Source: Oscillospiraceae bacterium (lineage in GTDB: Bacteria; Bacillota; Clostridia; Oscillospirales; Oscillospiraceae). Taken from it: a stretch of DNA of 50,768 nucleotides. The notes beneath the pieces were generated by a model that saw only the letters and a program-made list of their open reading frames with translations, searched no databases and was not told the origin of the DNA. The stretch is taken from positions 1 through 50,768 of the forward strand of contig JAAWNQ010000014.1 in the NCBI GenBank assembly GCA_022799035.1. The letters run 5' to 3'. This document shows positions 1 to 6,989 of this stretch, one piece after another; position 1 is the stretch's first letter, and every line of letters starts with the position of its first letter. Position numbers and translations under genes: made by a program.

Positions 1-1
1 A

Positions 2-22
2 GGGGGAGATCTCCCCCTCTTT
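2..22 (+). terminator. Candidate terminator of an upstream gene at the window edge
   Basis: A perfect 16-base palindrome (GGGGGAGATCTCCCCC, 2-17) is followed by a short T-rich stretch. It lies just before the promoter of the first gene, so it could end a transcript entering from the left. The T tract is weak and the upstream gene is not visible. Confidence 0.45.
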
Positions 23-26
23 ATCG

Positions 27-54
27 TTGCAAAAATCTCCCGGTGTGATATACT
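27..54 (+). promoter_or_regulatory. Sigma-A-like promoter of the glmU-like operon
   Basis: TTGCAA (27-32) and TATACT (49-54) are separated by 16 bases, about 60 bases before the likely start codon at 114. It would drive the three-gene operon that ends at the hairpin near 2459. Confidence 0.6.
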
Positions 55-113
55 GTTGATAGTTTCCTATGTCTCAGGACCCATTCAAAAAAGTTGGAAA
101 AGGGGACTTACCC

Positions 114-866
114 ATGAATGAACCTGTAAAAGCCATCGTACTTGCCGCCGGAAAGGGGACCCGCCTGCGTACCGAGGGGGTGGACCTGCCCAAGGTGCTC
201 CGGGTGGCCGCCGGGCGGCCCCTGCTGGGCTATGTGCTGGAGGAGCTGGGATTTTTGAAGGAGCAGGATATCCTGCTGGTGGTGGGCTACGAGGGGGAGA
301 AGGTCACCGCCGCCTTCCCGGGCTACCCCAAGGTCTTCCAGTGCCCCCAGCTGGGTACCGGCCACGCCGTCCAGTGCGCCGAGGGGGCCATGAAGGGCTT
401 TGAGGGGGATATCCTCATCGCCGCTGGGGATATGCCCCTGCTGCCCCGCCGGGCCTATGAGGCCCTGGTGGCCCAGCACCGGGCCGAGGGCAACGTGTGC
501 ACCATCCTGGCCGCCGTGGCCGAGAAGCCCATGCCCATGGGACGGATCGTCCGCAACCCCCAGGGGGGCTTTGCCCGCATCGTGGAGGATCAGGACTGCA
601 CGGCGGAGGAGAAAAAGATCTGTGAGATCAATACCTCAGTCTATGTATTTGACGCGAGATCCCTGTGGCGGTCCCTCACCACCCTGCGGCCCAATAACGC
701 CCAGGGGGAGTATTACCTCACCGACGCCCCGGCGTGGCTGGTGGGCCAGGGGGAGAAGGTTGGGGTCTGCGCCGCCTGCACGGCCCAGGAGATGCTGGGG
801 GTCAACACAGTGGAGCAGCTTCAGGAAGTGGAAGACTACATTGAGAAGAGAGGACAAAAGGGATGA
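114..866 (+). CDS. GlmU-type nucleotidyltransferase, stand-alone N-terminal domain
   Basis: About 250 residues matching the uridyltransferase half of GlmU: LAAGKGTRL loop and a following lysine (PKVL) near the N terminus, QLGTGHAVQ, AAGDMPLL around the metal-binding Asp, NNAQGEYYLTD, and the closing GVN motif. The family transfers a nucleotide from an NTP to a sugar phosphate, typically UTP to GlcNAc-1-P. The left-handed beta-helix acetyltransferase half of normal GlmU (about 450 residues) is absent. ATG 114 is preferred over the in-frame start at 69 because an AAAGGGGA ribosome-binding site precedes it. Its stop overlaps the next start (ATGA), so the genes are co-translated. The substrate could be a different sugar phosphate; the fold call is firm, the precise activity is not. 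Confidence 0.8.
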   Translation: MNEPVKAIVLAAGKGTRLRTEGVDLPKVLRVAAGRPLLGYVLEELGFLKEQDILLVVGYEGEKVTAAFPGYPKVFQCPQLGTGHAVQCAEGAMKGFEGDILIAAGDMPLLPRRAYEALVAQHRAEGNVCTILAAVAEKPMPMGRIVRNPQGGFARIVEDQDCTAEEKKICEINTSVYVFDARSLWRSLTTLRPNNAQGEYYLTDAPAWLVGQGEKVGVCAACTAQEMLGVNTVEQLQEVEDYIEKRGQKG

Positions 867-1672
867 ATGTATTTATCAGCGCGGATATTGAGGGGACCTG
901 CGGCATCAACGCCTGGCCGGAGACCGAGCGCTCCACCCCCCAGGATTACGTCCCCTATCAGAAGCAGATGACCCGGGAGGTGGCCGCCTGCTGCGAGGGG
1001 ATCCTGGCCGGGGACAAGACCGCCCAGATCCTGGTGAAGGACGCCCACGACTCCGCCCGGAACCTGGACCCCGCCGCCCTGCCTGAGAGCGCCCGGGTCC
1101 TCCGGGGCTGGGCGGGGGACCCGTTGAGCATGATGAGCGGCCTGGACGCCGGGGACTTCGGGGCGGCCCTCTTCACCGGCTACCACGCCTGGGCCTCCAG
1201 CGGGGGGAACCCCCTGAGCCACACCATGAACCTGCGAAACGAATATATCCTCCTCAACGGGGTAAAAATGAGCGAGTTCATGATGAACGCCCTCACCGCC
1301 GGCTACTACGGGGTCCCCGTGGTCTTCCTCTCGGGGGACAAGGCCCTGTGCGACTTCGCCGCCGAGTGGATCCCCGGCATCACCACCGTCCCCGTCAACG
1401 AGGGGCGGGGAGGCTCCACCCTTTCCATGCACCCCGACGCGGCGGTGCGGGCCATCCGGGAGGGGGCCAAAAAGGCCCTGAAGAACGCCAAGAAGTGTCA
1501 GGTCCCCATGCCCGATTTCTTTGAGATGACCGTCCGGTTCCGGGACCACAAGATGGCCTATTCCAAGAGCTTCTATCCCGGAGCGTCCCTGGAGGATGAA
1601 AAGAACGTGGTGTTCTCCTCCGACGACTGGTTCGAGATGCTCCGGTTCAGCCACTTCGTCATCAGCGATTAA
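863..1672 (+). CDS. M55 family D-aminopeptidase (DppA-like)
   Basis: 269 residues, full length for the zinc-dependent M55 family typified by DppA of Bacillus, which cleaves D-Ala-containing peptides. Visible zinc-site features are the N-terminal ISADIEG (Asp8, Glu10), KDAHDS near residue 62, FTGYHAW near 107, and a later NEGRGG segment. No signal peptide is seen, so it should act in the cytoplasm on imported or recycled wall peptides. It overlaps the nucleotidyltransferase gene by four bases and lies 12 bases before the NYN gene, forming one operon. The neighbours suggest recycling of cell-wall material, which is inference. No dipeptide transporter lies alongside, unlike the Bacillus dpp operon. 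Confidence 0.88.
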   Translation: MNVFISADIEGTCGINAWPETERSTPQDYVPYQKQMTREVAACCEGILAGDKTAQILVKDAHDSARNLDPAALPESARVLRGWAGDPLSMMSGLDAGDFGAALFTGYHAWASSGGNPLSHTMNLRNEYILLNGVKMSEFMMNALTAGYYGVPVVFLSGDKALCDFAAEWIPGITTVPVNEGRGGSTLSMHPDAAVRAIREGAKKALKNAKKCQVPMPDFFEMTVRFRDHKMAYSKSFYPGASLEDEKNVVFSSDDWFEMLRFSHFVISD

Positions 1673-1684
1673 AGGGGGAAACAT

Positions 1685-2434
1685 ATGGAAAGCTTCCGTA
1701 TCGCCGTTCTTATCGACGGGGACAACGCGCCCCGCACCGCCATCAAGGAGATCATGGAGGAGTGCGTCAAGTACGGCACCCCCACCATCAAGCGGATCTA
1801 TGGGGACTGGGCCATGAACAACATGGAGTCCTGGAAGCCCCTGATGCTGGAGAACGCCCTGATCCCGGTGCAGCAGTACAGCTACACCACGGGGAAGAAC
1901 TCCACCGACTCGGCCATGATCATCGACGCCATGGATATCCTCTACTCCCAGCCGGTGGACGGCTTCGTGCTGGTGAGCAGTGATTCCGACTTCACCCGTC
2001 TGGCCCTCCGCCTGCGGGAGGCGGGAAAGAAGGTCTACGGTATCGGAGAGAGAAAGACCCCCCTGCCCTTTATCGCCGCCTGTGACAAGTTCATCTATGT
2101 GGAGGTGATCCGGAACAAGGAGGAGAAATCCGGGGTGAAGGAGAAGGAGAGCCCCGCTCCCGCCTCCCGGAAGGCCATTCCCCAGAAGGTGGTGCGGCTT
2201 ATCGCCTCCGCCGTCCAGGACGTGTCCGACGAGGACGGCTGGGCCTTCATGGGGGAGCTGGGGAACATCCTGCCCCGAAAGCAGCCGGACTTTGACCCCC
2301 GGAACTACGGCTTTGAGAAGCTGACCACCATGGTGAAGTCCATCGACCGGTTCGAGATCGACGCCCGTCCCACCAGCGCCCCCAATGTGAAGCACATCTA
2401 TGTGCGGGATAAAAAGGCGCGGAACATGATGTAA
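1685..2434 (+). CDS. NYN domain protein with C-terminal OST-HTH (LOTUS) domain
   Basis: 249 residues. Residues 1-145 are a NYN (PIN-like) nuclease domain: AVLIDGDNA at the N terminus, STDSAMIIDAMDIL, and SSDSDF with the conserved acidic residues that bind metal in this family. Residues about 165-249 form a winged-helix OST-HTH/LOTUS module (VVRLIASAVQD...GFEKLTTMVKSI...IYVRDK), which in related proteins binds RNA. Between them lies a charged linker rich in Lys and Glu. The protein is probably a cytoplasmic RNA-processing enzyme; its target is unknown. It is the last gene of the operon, before a strong hairpin terminator. The GGGGGAAAC ribosome-binding region supports the start at 1685. Confidence 0.82.
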   Translation: MESFRIAVLIDGDNAPRTAIKEIMEECVKYGTPTIKRIYGDWAMNNMESWKPLMLENALIPVQQYSYTTGKNSTDSAMIIDAMDILYSQPVDGFVLVSSDSDFTRLALRLREAGKKVYGIGERKTPLPFIAACDKFIYVEVIRNKEEKSGVKEKESPAPASRKAIPQKVVRLIASAVQDVSDEDGWAFMGELGNILPRKQPDFDPRNYGFEKLTTMVKSIDRFEIDARPTSAPNVKHIYVRDKKARNMM

Positions 2435-2458
2435 GGAAAAAGGAAAAAGGAAAAGGCT

Positions 2459-2494
2459 GGGCCGCGTGGTACGTCGTACCACGCGGCCCTTTTT
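2459..2494 (+). terminator. Rho-independent terminator after the NYN gene
   Basis: A near-perfect palindrome with 15-bp arms centred at 2474 (2459-2489) is followed by TTTTT. It lies 25 bases after the stop codon. The stem is unusually long with a very small loop. Confidence 0.9.
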
Positions 2495-2615
2495 GCGGGG
2501 ACTTTTCAACTTTGATCTTTGGCTTTTGAGCTTTTCCATCCACTTCCATTGACAAGGGGGGAGGGGAACGGCTAAAATGGGAGAAGATTGTCGAATCCTC
2601 CAAGGAGTTTTTCCT

Positions 2616-4151
2616 ATGAAAAAGTGGACGAGCTTTTTTTGCGTTTTGTTTTTGTTCCTGACATTGGCCGGTGTGGCCCAGGCCATCACCCCGGACCGGG
2701 TGACAGTGGCCTTTCATAATGAGGAGACCATGACCTACGGCCCGGAGGAGGCGGTGGAGGTAGTGAACGTCCTGCTGGACGGGGCGGAGATGGTCTCGGA
2801 CATGCCCGCCATCTCCCAGACCGTGGACGGGCAGGACCACCGGACCCTGGTTCCCGTGCGGCCCATCGCCGAGGCATTGGGGGCTCAGGTGAGGTGGCTG
2901 GCCGGAGAGCGGCAGGTGGAGATCGTGGCCGGGGAGGACCGGGTGGTGCTGACCCTGGGCTCCAATCTGGCCCTGGTGAACGGGCAGAAGCTGACCCTCC
3001 CCGGCGGGGTCCCGGCCATGGCGGTCCGGTGCGGGGGGGCGGAGCGGACCCTGGTGCCTCTCCGGTTTGTCTCAGAACAGCTCCACGCCAAGGTGGAGTG
3101 GGATAATGACGCATACGCCGCCCTGGTCACCGCCCCCACCGGGGAACTGCGGCCCCCCCGGGGCCGGCTGACCCAGATCGCCGCGGATGACAATGCCCAG
3201 ACCATCACCCTCTACCTCTCCTCCGCCCCGGAATACCGGGTCACCGATCTGGGGGACCGGGTGGTCATCGACCTTCCGGGGGTGGTCATCGGCAGCGGTC
3301 AGGACGGCTCTCTGCGGCCGGAGAACCCGGTGATCAGCCGGGTGCGGTACGCCCAGCACGGGGATGACATCGACCCCCGGGAGGAGAAGCTGACCCGGGT
3401 GGTGCTGGATCTGGTCCGGGGCTGCCGGTATGAGGAGAATGTCACCGTGCTGGGGGACGCCAACCTCCAGGGGGTGGTGGTCACCGTGACCCCGCCCGAG
3501 ACGGGGGCGGAGCTGCCCGAGAACCCGGAGATGGACCCCACCGCCTTCACTGTGGTGCTGGACGCGGGCCATGGCGGCAGCGCCTGGGGCGCGCGGTATG
3601 AGGAGGTGGATGAGAAGGACCTGACCCTCCCGGTGACCCTGCGGGCAGCCCAGCTCTTGCGGGAGAAGGGCTTTAATGTGGTGCTTACCCGGGACAGGGA
3701 TATCTATGTGGACCTCTATGACCGGTGCGACATCGCCAACAACGCCCGGGGAGATATCTTCGTCTCCATCCACGCCAACGCCAGCGAGACCAACCTGGAC
3801 TTTCAGGGGACCTTCACCTACTCCTATCCCAACAGTACGGAGGGGGCGCGGCTAGCCGGATACATCCAGCGGGCGGTGGTGGAGGAGGCGGGCTCCCTGG
3901 ACCGGGGACTGCTGACAAACGATTACGTGGTCCTGCGGGAGACCTATATGCCGGCGGCCCTGCTGGAGATGGGCTTCATGTCCTGCCATGAGGAGCTGGA
4001 GCTGCTGGTGAAGCCGGAGTACCAGGAGAAGATGGCCCAGGGGGTAGCCAAGGGGGTGGAGCGGTACCTGTCCACCCTGCCCAAAAAGGAGGAGAAAGCC
4101 CCCGGGGTGGAGGAGGTATTCCGCCCTCTGGGGAGACTGGAGGAGAAATAG
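2616..4151 (+). CDS. Secreted N-acetylmuramoyl-L-alanine amidase with copper-amine-oxidase-like N domain
   Basis: 511 residues. ATG 2616 is chosen over the in-frame ATG at 2577 because it follows AAGGAG and opens a clear signal peptide (MKKW...VAQA, residues 1-23). Residues about 50-160 look like the copper-amine-oxidase N-terminal repeat used by Firmicutes as a wall-associated module (RTLVPVRPIAEALGAQVRW and RTLVPLRFVSEQLHAKVEW). A beta-rich AMIN-like segment follows to about 290. From about 309 on is an Amidase_3 domain: VVLDAGHGG, the Glu in YEEVDEKDL, SIHANAS, and LLEMGFMS with the catalytic Glu. The family cleaves the lactyl amide bond between MurNAc and the stem peptide outside the membrane. 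It is a single-gene transcript ending in a strong terminator. Confidence 0.9.
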   Translation: MKKWTSFFCVLFLFLTLAGVAQAITPDRVTVAFHNEETMTYGPEEAVEVVNVLLDGAEMVSDMPAISQTVDGQDHRTLVPVRPIAEALGAQVRWLAGERQVEIVAGEDRVVLTLGSNLALVNGQKLTLPGGVPAMAVRCGGAERTLVPLRFVSEQLHAKVEWDNDAYAALVTAPTGELRPPRGRLTQIAADDNAQTITLYLSSAPEYRVTDLGDRVVIDLPGVVIGSGQDGSLRPENPVISRVRYAQHGDDIDPREEKLTRVVLDLVRGCRYEENVTVLGDANLQGVVVTVTPPETGAELPENPEMDPTAFTVVLDAGHGGSAWGARYEEVDEKDLTLPVTLRAAQLLREKGFNVVLTRDRDIYVDLYDRCDIANNARGDIFVSIHANASETNLDFQGTFTYSYPNSTEGARLAGYIQRAVVEEAGSLDRGLLTNDYVVLRETYMPAALLEMGFMSCHEELELLVKPEYQEKMAQGVAKGVERYLSTLPKKEEKAPGVEEVFRPLGRLEEK

Positions 4152-4159
4152 AAAAGCAA

Positions 4160-4197
4160 AAGCTGCCCGGGAGGGATCCCGGGCAGCTTCGTTTTTT
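4160..4197 (+). terminator. Terminator after the amidase gene
   Basis: 13-bp perfect arms (4160-4172 and 4177-4189) with a four-base loop, followed by CGTTTTTT. It starts eight bases after the amidase stop and can also act on the converging zinc operon. Confidence 0.9.
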
Positions 4198-4262
4198 ACC
4201 GGCGGAAAAACCTGGGGAGGGGCCGCCCCGGGGAAGGGGGTCATCCCCAAAAAAAGGAAAGC

Positions 4263-5111
4263 TCAAAGCCGCCGCCGTTGAAACAGCAGGGCCAGGCCAA
4301 AGCCCGCCGCCAGATAGAGGGTGATGGAGGCCCCCGCCGAGGAGCCGATGTAGTAGGAGGTCATCAGCCCCGCCACCCCGCAGACCACCGCCCCCAAAAC
4401 GGAGAGGAGATGGTACTGCCGGCAGTTTCGGGCCAGGTTTCTGGCCCCCGCGGCGGGGAGGACCAGCAAAGAGTTGATGACCAGCAGTCCCACCCAGGTC
4501 ATGGACAGGGTGACCACCACGGCGATGGCGGCATGGAGCACCGCCTCCTGCCAGAAGACCCGGATCCCCCGGCTGTCTGCCAGAGCGGGGTGGAGGGAGG
4601 AGAGAAGAAGGGTGTTGTAAGCGCAGACCCACAGCACCAGAATGACCCCCAGGATGGCGGCCAGAAGGGCGGTCTTCCGGGGCTCCACGCTTAAAATGTC
4701 CCCGATAAGCAGGGAGTTGAACTTGGTGAAGGACCCTCCGTCCAGGGTGGCGATAAAGATGCCCAGGGCCACCGCTGTGGAGGAGAAGACCCCGATGACC
4801 GTGTCGCTTGCCAGGGAGGAGCGGCGGCGGACCCAGGTAAAGAGGAGGGAGAAGATCAGGGCGAAGGCCACCGCGGCCCACAGGGGCTGTGAAAGGCTGC
4901 ACAGCGCCCCGATGGCCACACCGGTGAAGGCCGAGTGGCCCAGAGCGTCGGAAAAGAAGGACATCCGGCTCTGCACCACCATGGTGGACAAAAGCCCGAA
5001 GAGGGGGGAGATGACCAGGATAGCCAGCAGGGCGTTCTTCATAAAGAACATCTCCCCCGGCTGGGCCCACTCAAAGGGGAGCAGGTCTACCAGGGAATAC
5101 CACAGGGACAT
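4263..5111 (-). CDS. znuB: Zinc ABC transporter permease, ZnuB-like
   Basis: 282 residues with eight or so hydrophobic segments, of the ABC-3 family of Zn/Mn permeases. The conserved block around residues 45-70 (MSFFSDALGHSAFTGVAIG) and the later SLLIGDIL and WVGLLVINSLLVLPAA segments are typical. It forms the membrane channel for the metal delivered by the lipoprotein at 5879-6823 and is powered by the ATPase at 5112-5882. Its start directly abuts the stop of the ATPase gene, so translation is coupled. Metal specificity (zinc rather than manganese) comes from the His-rich loop of the binding protein, not from this permease. Confidence 0.9.
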   Translation of the reverse strand: MSLWYSLVDLLPFEWAQPGEMFFMKNALLAILVISPLFGLLSTMVVQSRMSFFSDALGHSAFTGVAIGALCSLSQPLWAAVAFALIFSLLFTWVRRRSSLASDTVIGVFSSTAVALGIFIATLDGGSFTKFNSLLIGDILSVEPRKTALLAAILGVILVLWVCAYNTLLLSSLHPALADSRGIRVFWQEAVLHAAIAVVVTLSMTWVGLLVINSLLVLPAAGARNLARNCRQYHLLSVLGAVVCGVAGLMTSYYIGSSAGASITLYLAAGFGLALLFQRRRL

Positions 5112-5882
5112 TCACTCCACCCCCTTTCCCACCCGCAGGTGGAATACGTCCTGGAATTCCCGGCTTCCCAGCACCTGGGCGGGGGAGCCCAGCTTGAGAA
5201 GGGTGTTTTTCAGCAGGATCACCTTGTCCGCGTACTGCTCCAGGGTGGCAAAGTCGTGGGTGGACAGGAGGATGGAGAGGTCGTAGGTCCGCCGCAGCTC
5301 GTCCAGCATGTCCAAAAGCTGCTTCTCCCCCTCCACGTCCACCCCGGACAGGGGCTCGTCCAGGATGAGGATGTGGGGCAGGGGCTCCAGGGCCAGGGCC
5401 ATGAGGACCCGCTGGAGCTCTCCCCCCGAGAGGGAGCCGATCCGCTTGTCCAAAAGCCCCTGGGCGTGGGTCCGGGCAAGGCAGTCCCCCACCCGCTCCC
5501 GGAGCTTTTGGGGGATGGGGAGGAACACAGGCCAGTCGGAGATGGCGGCGGCGAAGAAGTCCAGAACGCTCACCGGGTCCCCCCGGTCAAAGGCGGGAGA
5601 CTGGGGCACATAGCCGATGACGGGCCGCCGCTTCTCCCCGTCGGACCGGCGGAACTGGATGGATCCCGAGTGGGGGAGCTGGCCCAGGATGGTCTTGAAA
5701 AGGGTGGATTTTCCCGCCCCGTTGGGGCCGATGAGGGCGGCGATCTCCCCGCAGTGAAGGTGGAGGGAGACCCCGTGGAGCAGCTCGTCAGAGCCCACGG
5801 TGACCCCCACGTCCCGAAGCTCCAGACAGCAAAGCCCCTCGCAGCCGTGACCGGCGCAGTTGTCGTGTTTGTGTACGCTCAT
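5112..5882 (-). CDS. znuC: Zinc ABC transporter ATP-binding protein, ZnuC-like
   Basis: 256 residues. Walker A GPNGAGKST at about 52-60, the signature LSGGELQR near 150, Walker B ILILDEP and the H-loop STHD are all present, so it should be an active ATPase. The first 20 residues are rich in His and Cys (HKHDNCAGHGCEGLCC), which is seen in some Firmicute zinc ATPases and may sense or bind metal; that role is inference. It overlaps the end of the binding-protein gene by four bases and abuts the permease gene, consistent with a compact znuACB operon. Confidence 0.92.
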   Translation of the reverse strand: MSVHKHDNCAGHGCEGLCCLELRDVGVTVGSDELLHGVSLHLHCGEIAALIGPNGAGKSTLFKTILGQLPHSGSIQFRRSDGEKRRPVIGYVPQSPAFDRGDPVSVLDFFAAAISDWPVFLPIPQKLRERVGDCLARTHAQGLLDKRIGSLSGGELQRVLMALALEPLPHILILDEPLSGVDVEGEKQLLDMLDELRRTYDLSILLSTHDFATLEQYADKVILLKNTLLKLGSPAQVLGSREFQDVFHLRVGKGVE

Positions 5883-6823
5883 AGGAGAGCCTCCAAAATG
5901 GTATTCAGGTTTGCGGTCATGGCGTCCAGATAGGGGTCAATGCCTGTCCCCTCACCGGACATGAGCATATCCAGCTCGTAGATCTCACACCCCGTCTCCC
6001 GGGCGATGACCTCCGCCGTGGCCCGGGAGCCATTTTTCTCTACGAAAATAGCGGGGATGTCATACTCATGGATAAGGGCCACGATCTCCTTGATCTCAGC
6101 GGCCGAGGCGGTGGAGCCTTCCTCCTCCTCAATGGCCTTGAGAAGCTCCAGGCCAAAGGCGTGGGCAAAATACTGGAACCCGTCGTGGAAGGTGATGAAC
6201 CGGGTGGTGGAGCAGAGGGCCTCCAGGGGAAGGGCACTTCCCGTGGCGTTAACGAGCATGAGCTGGGCCATGTCCAGGTCCTGGACGGTCCCCCCCATGC
6301 GGTCATAGAGGGAGATATACCTCTGCCCATAGGTATCCCCATGGGCAGGGTCCAGGGCGGAGAGCCCGTCGGCGATGGCCCTGACCATCCCCGCCGCCCG
6401 CCGGGGATCCATCCAATAGTGGGGATCCTGCTCCACTGCGTGGTCGTGGCCCTCATGTCCGTGGTGTTCCAGGGCAGGGAGCAGGTCCATCCCCTCCGAG
6501 CAGTCGATGACCGCCGCGTCGGAGGCGGCCAGGGCGTCGGCCATAAACTCCTCCAGCCCCGCCCCGTTCAGGATGATCACGTCGGCCCCCTCGATGGCCT
6601 TCATGTTCTTCACCGTCAAGGTGTAGTCGTGAAGGCAGGAGGTCTGGGCGTTCACCAGCAGCTCCACCTCCACGCCCTCTATCCCCTGGGTGAGGGCTGT
6701 GGTGAACAGGTACACCGGGTAGGTGGCAGCTAAAATATGTAATTTTTCCTCCTCTGCCGGGGCCTGGGCGCAGCCGGTCAGCAAAACCGCCGCCAGCAGC
6801 AGGGGGAGAAGCCGTTTTCTCAT
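5879..6823 (-). CDS. znuA: Zinc-binding lipoprotein, ZnuA-like
   Basis: 314 residues counted from ATG 6823, which follows AAAGGAGG; the in-frame start at 6862 has no such site. The N terminus is a lipoprotein signal with lipobox LLTGC. The mature part is a cluster 9 (TroA/ZnuA) metal receptor. It carries the His-rich acidic loop (HHGHEGHDH) between the two lobes that marks zinc rather than manganese receptors. Metal ligands expected in the family are visible as LHDYTLTV, DPHYWMDP, TFHDGFQYFA and the late ELDML segment. It captures zinc at the outer face of the membrane for the downstream ATPase and permease. Confidence 0.92.
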   Translation of the reverse strand: MRKRLLPLLLAAVLLTGCAQAPAEEEKLHILAATYPVYLFTTALTQGIEGVEVELLVNAQTSCLHDYTLTVKNMKAIEGADVIILNGAGLEEFMADALAASDAAVIDCSEGMDLLPALEHHGHEGHDHAVEQDPHYWMDPRRAAGMVRAIADGLSALDPAHGDTYGQRYISLYDRMGGTVQDLDMAQLMLVNATGSALPLEALCSTTRFITFHDGFQYFAHAFGLELLKAIEEEEGSTASAAEIKEIVALIHEYDIPAIFVEKNGSRATAEVIARETGCEIYELDMLMSGEGTGIDPYLDAMTANLNTILEALL

Positions 6824-6850
6824 AGGGACCCTCCTTTGAATGGGGAGGCT

Positions 6851-6885
6851 ATTATACCCCATTTCTTATGATTTGTAAAATGGTC
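6851..6885 (-). promoter_or_regulatory. Promoter of the zinc uptake operon with possible operator
   Basis: On the minus strand TTTACA (6874-6879) and TATAAT (6851-6856) are 17 bases apart, 28 bases before the lipoprotein start. Inverted hexamers CCATTT/AAATGG flank the spacer, and the half-site-like AAATCATAA resembles the start of Gram-positive Zur boxes. The promoter is well supported; the operator is only suggestive. Confidence 0.7.
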
Positions 6886-6906
6886 TTCCCTCCCGGGGAT
6901 CAAAGA

Positions 6907-6936
6907 TTACAAGTAGTTACAAATAGTTACAAAATG
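6907..6936. repeat. Three 10-bp phased TTACAA repeats
   Basis: TTAC occurs at 6907, 6917 and 6927, within TTACAAGTAG, TTACAAATAG and TTACAAAATG. The spacing is exactly one helical turn. The repeats lie upstream of the zinc operon promoter, between it and the terminator of the neighbouring gene. They could be an upstream regulatory element or a curved, A-rich UP-like element. Confidence 0.5.
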
Positions 6937-6941
6937 GAAAC

Positions 6942-6982
6942 AAAACGGGGAGCGCCGACCTTCCAGCGGCGCTCCCCGTTTT
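6942..6982 (-). terminator. Terminator of the pyrophosphatase-like gene
   Basis: A 16-bp perfect stem (6942-6957 and 6967-6982) lies just beyond the stop of the minus-strand gene at 6990. It ends in TTTT on the minus strand and also has a T-rich tract on the plus strand. Confidence 0.85.
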
Positions 6983-6989
6983 CTCTTTT

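Noticed and set aside
836-2689. Long minus-strand open frame opposite the DppA and NYN genes
   Set aside because: Its product is low-complexity and Gly/His/Leu/Val rich, the mirror of GC-rich codons in the real plus-strand genes. It has no domain text and crosses a terminator.
5112-6823. Manganese rather than zinc uptake system
   Set aside because: The His-rich acidic loop HHGHEGHDH in the receptor is a mark of zinc receptors, and the family assignment fits ZnuA better.
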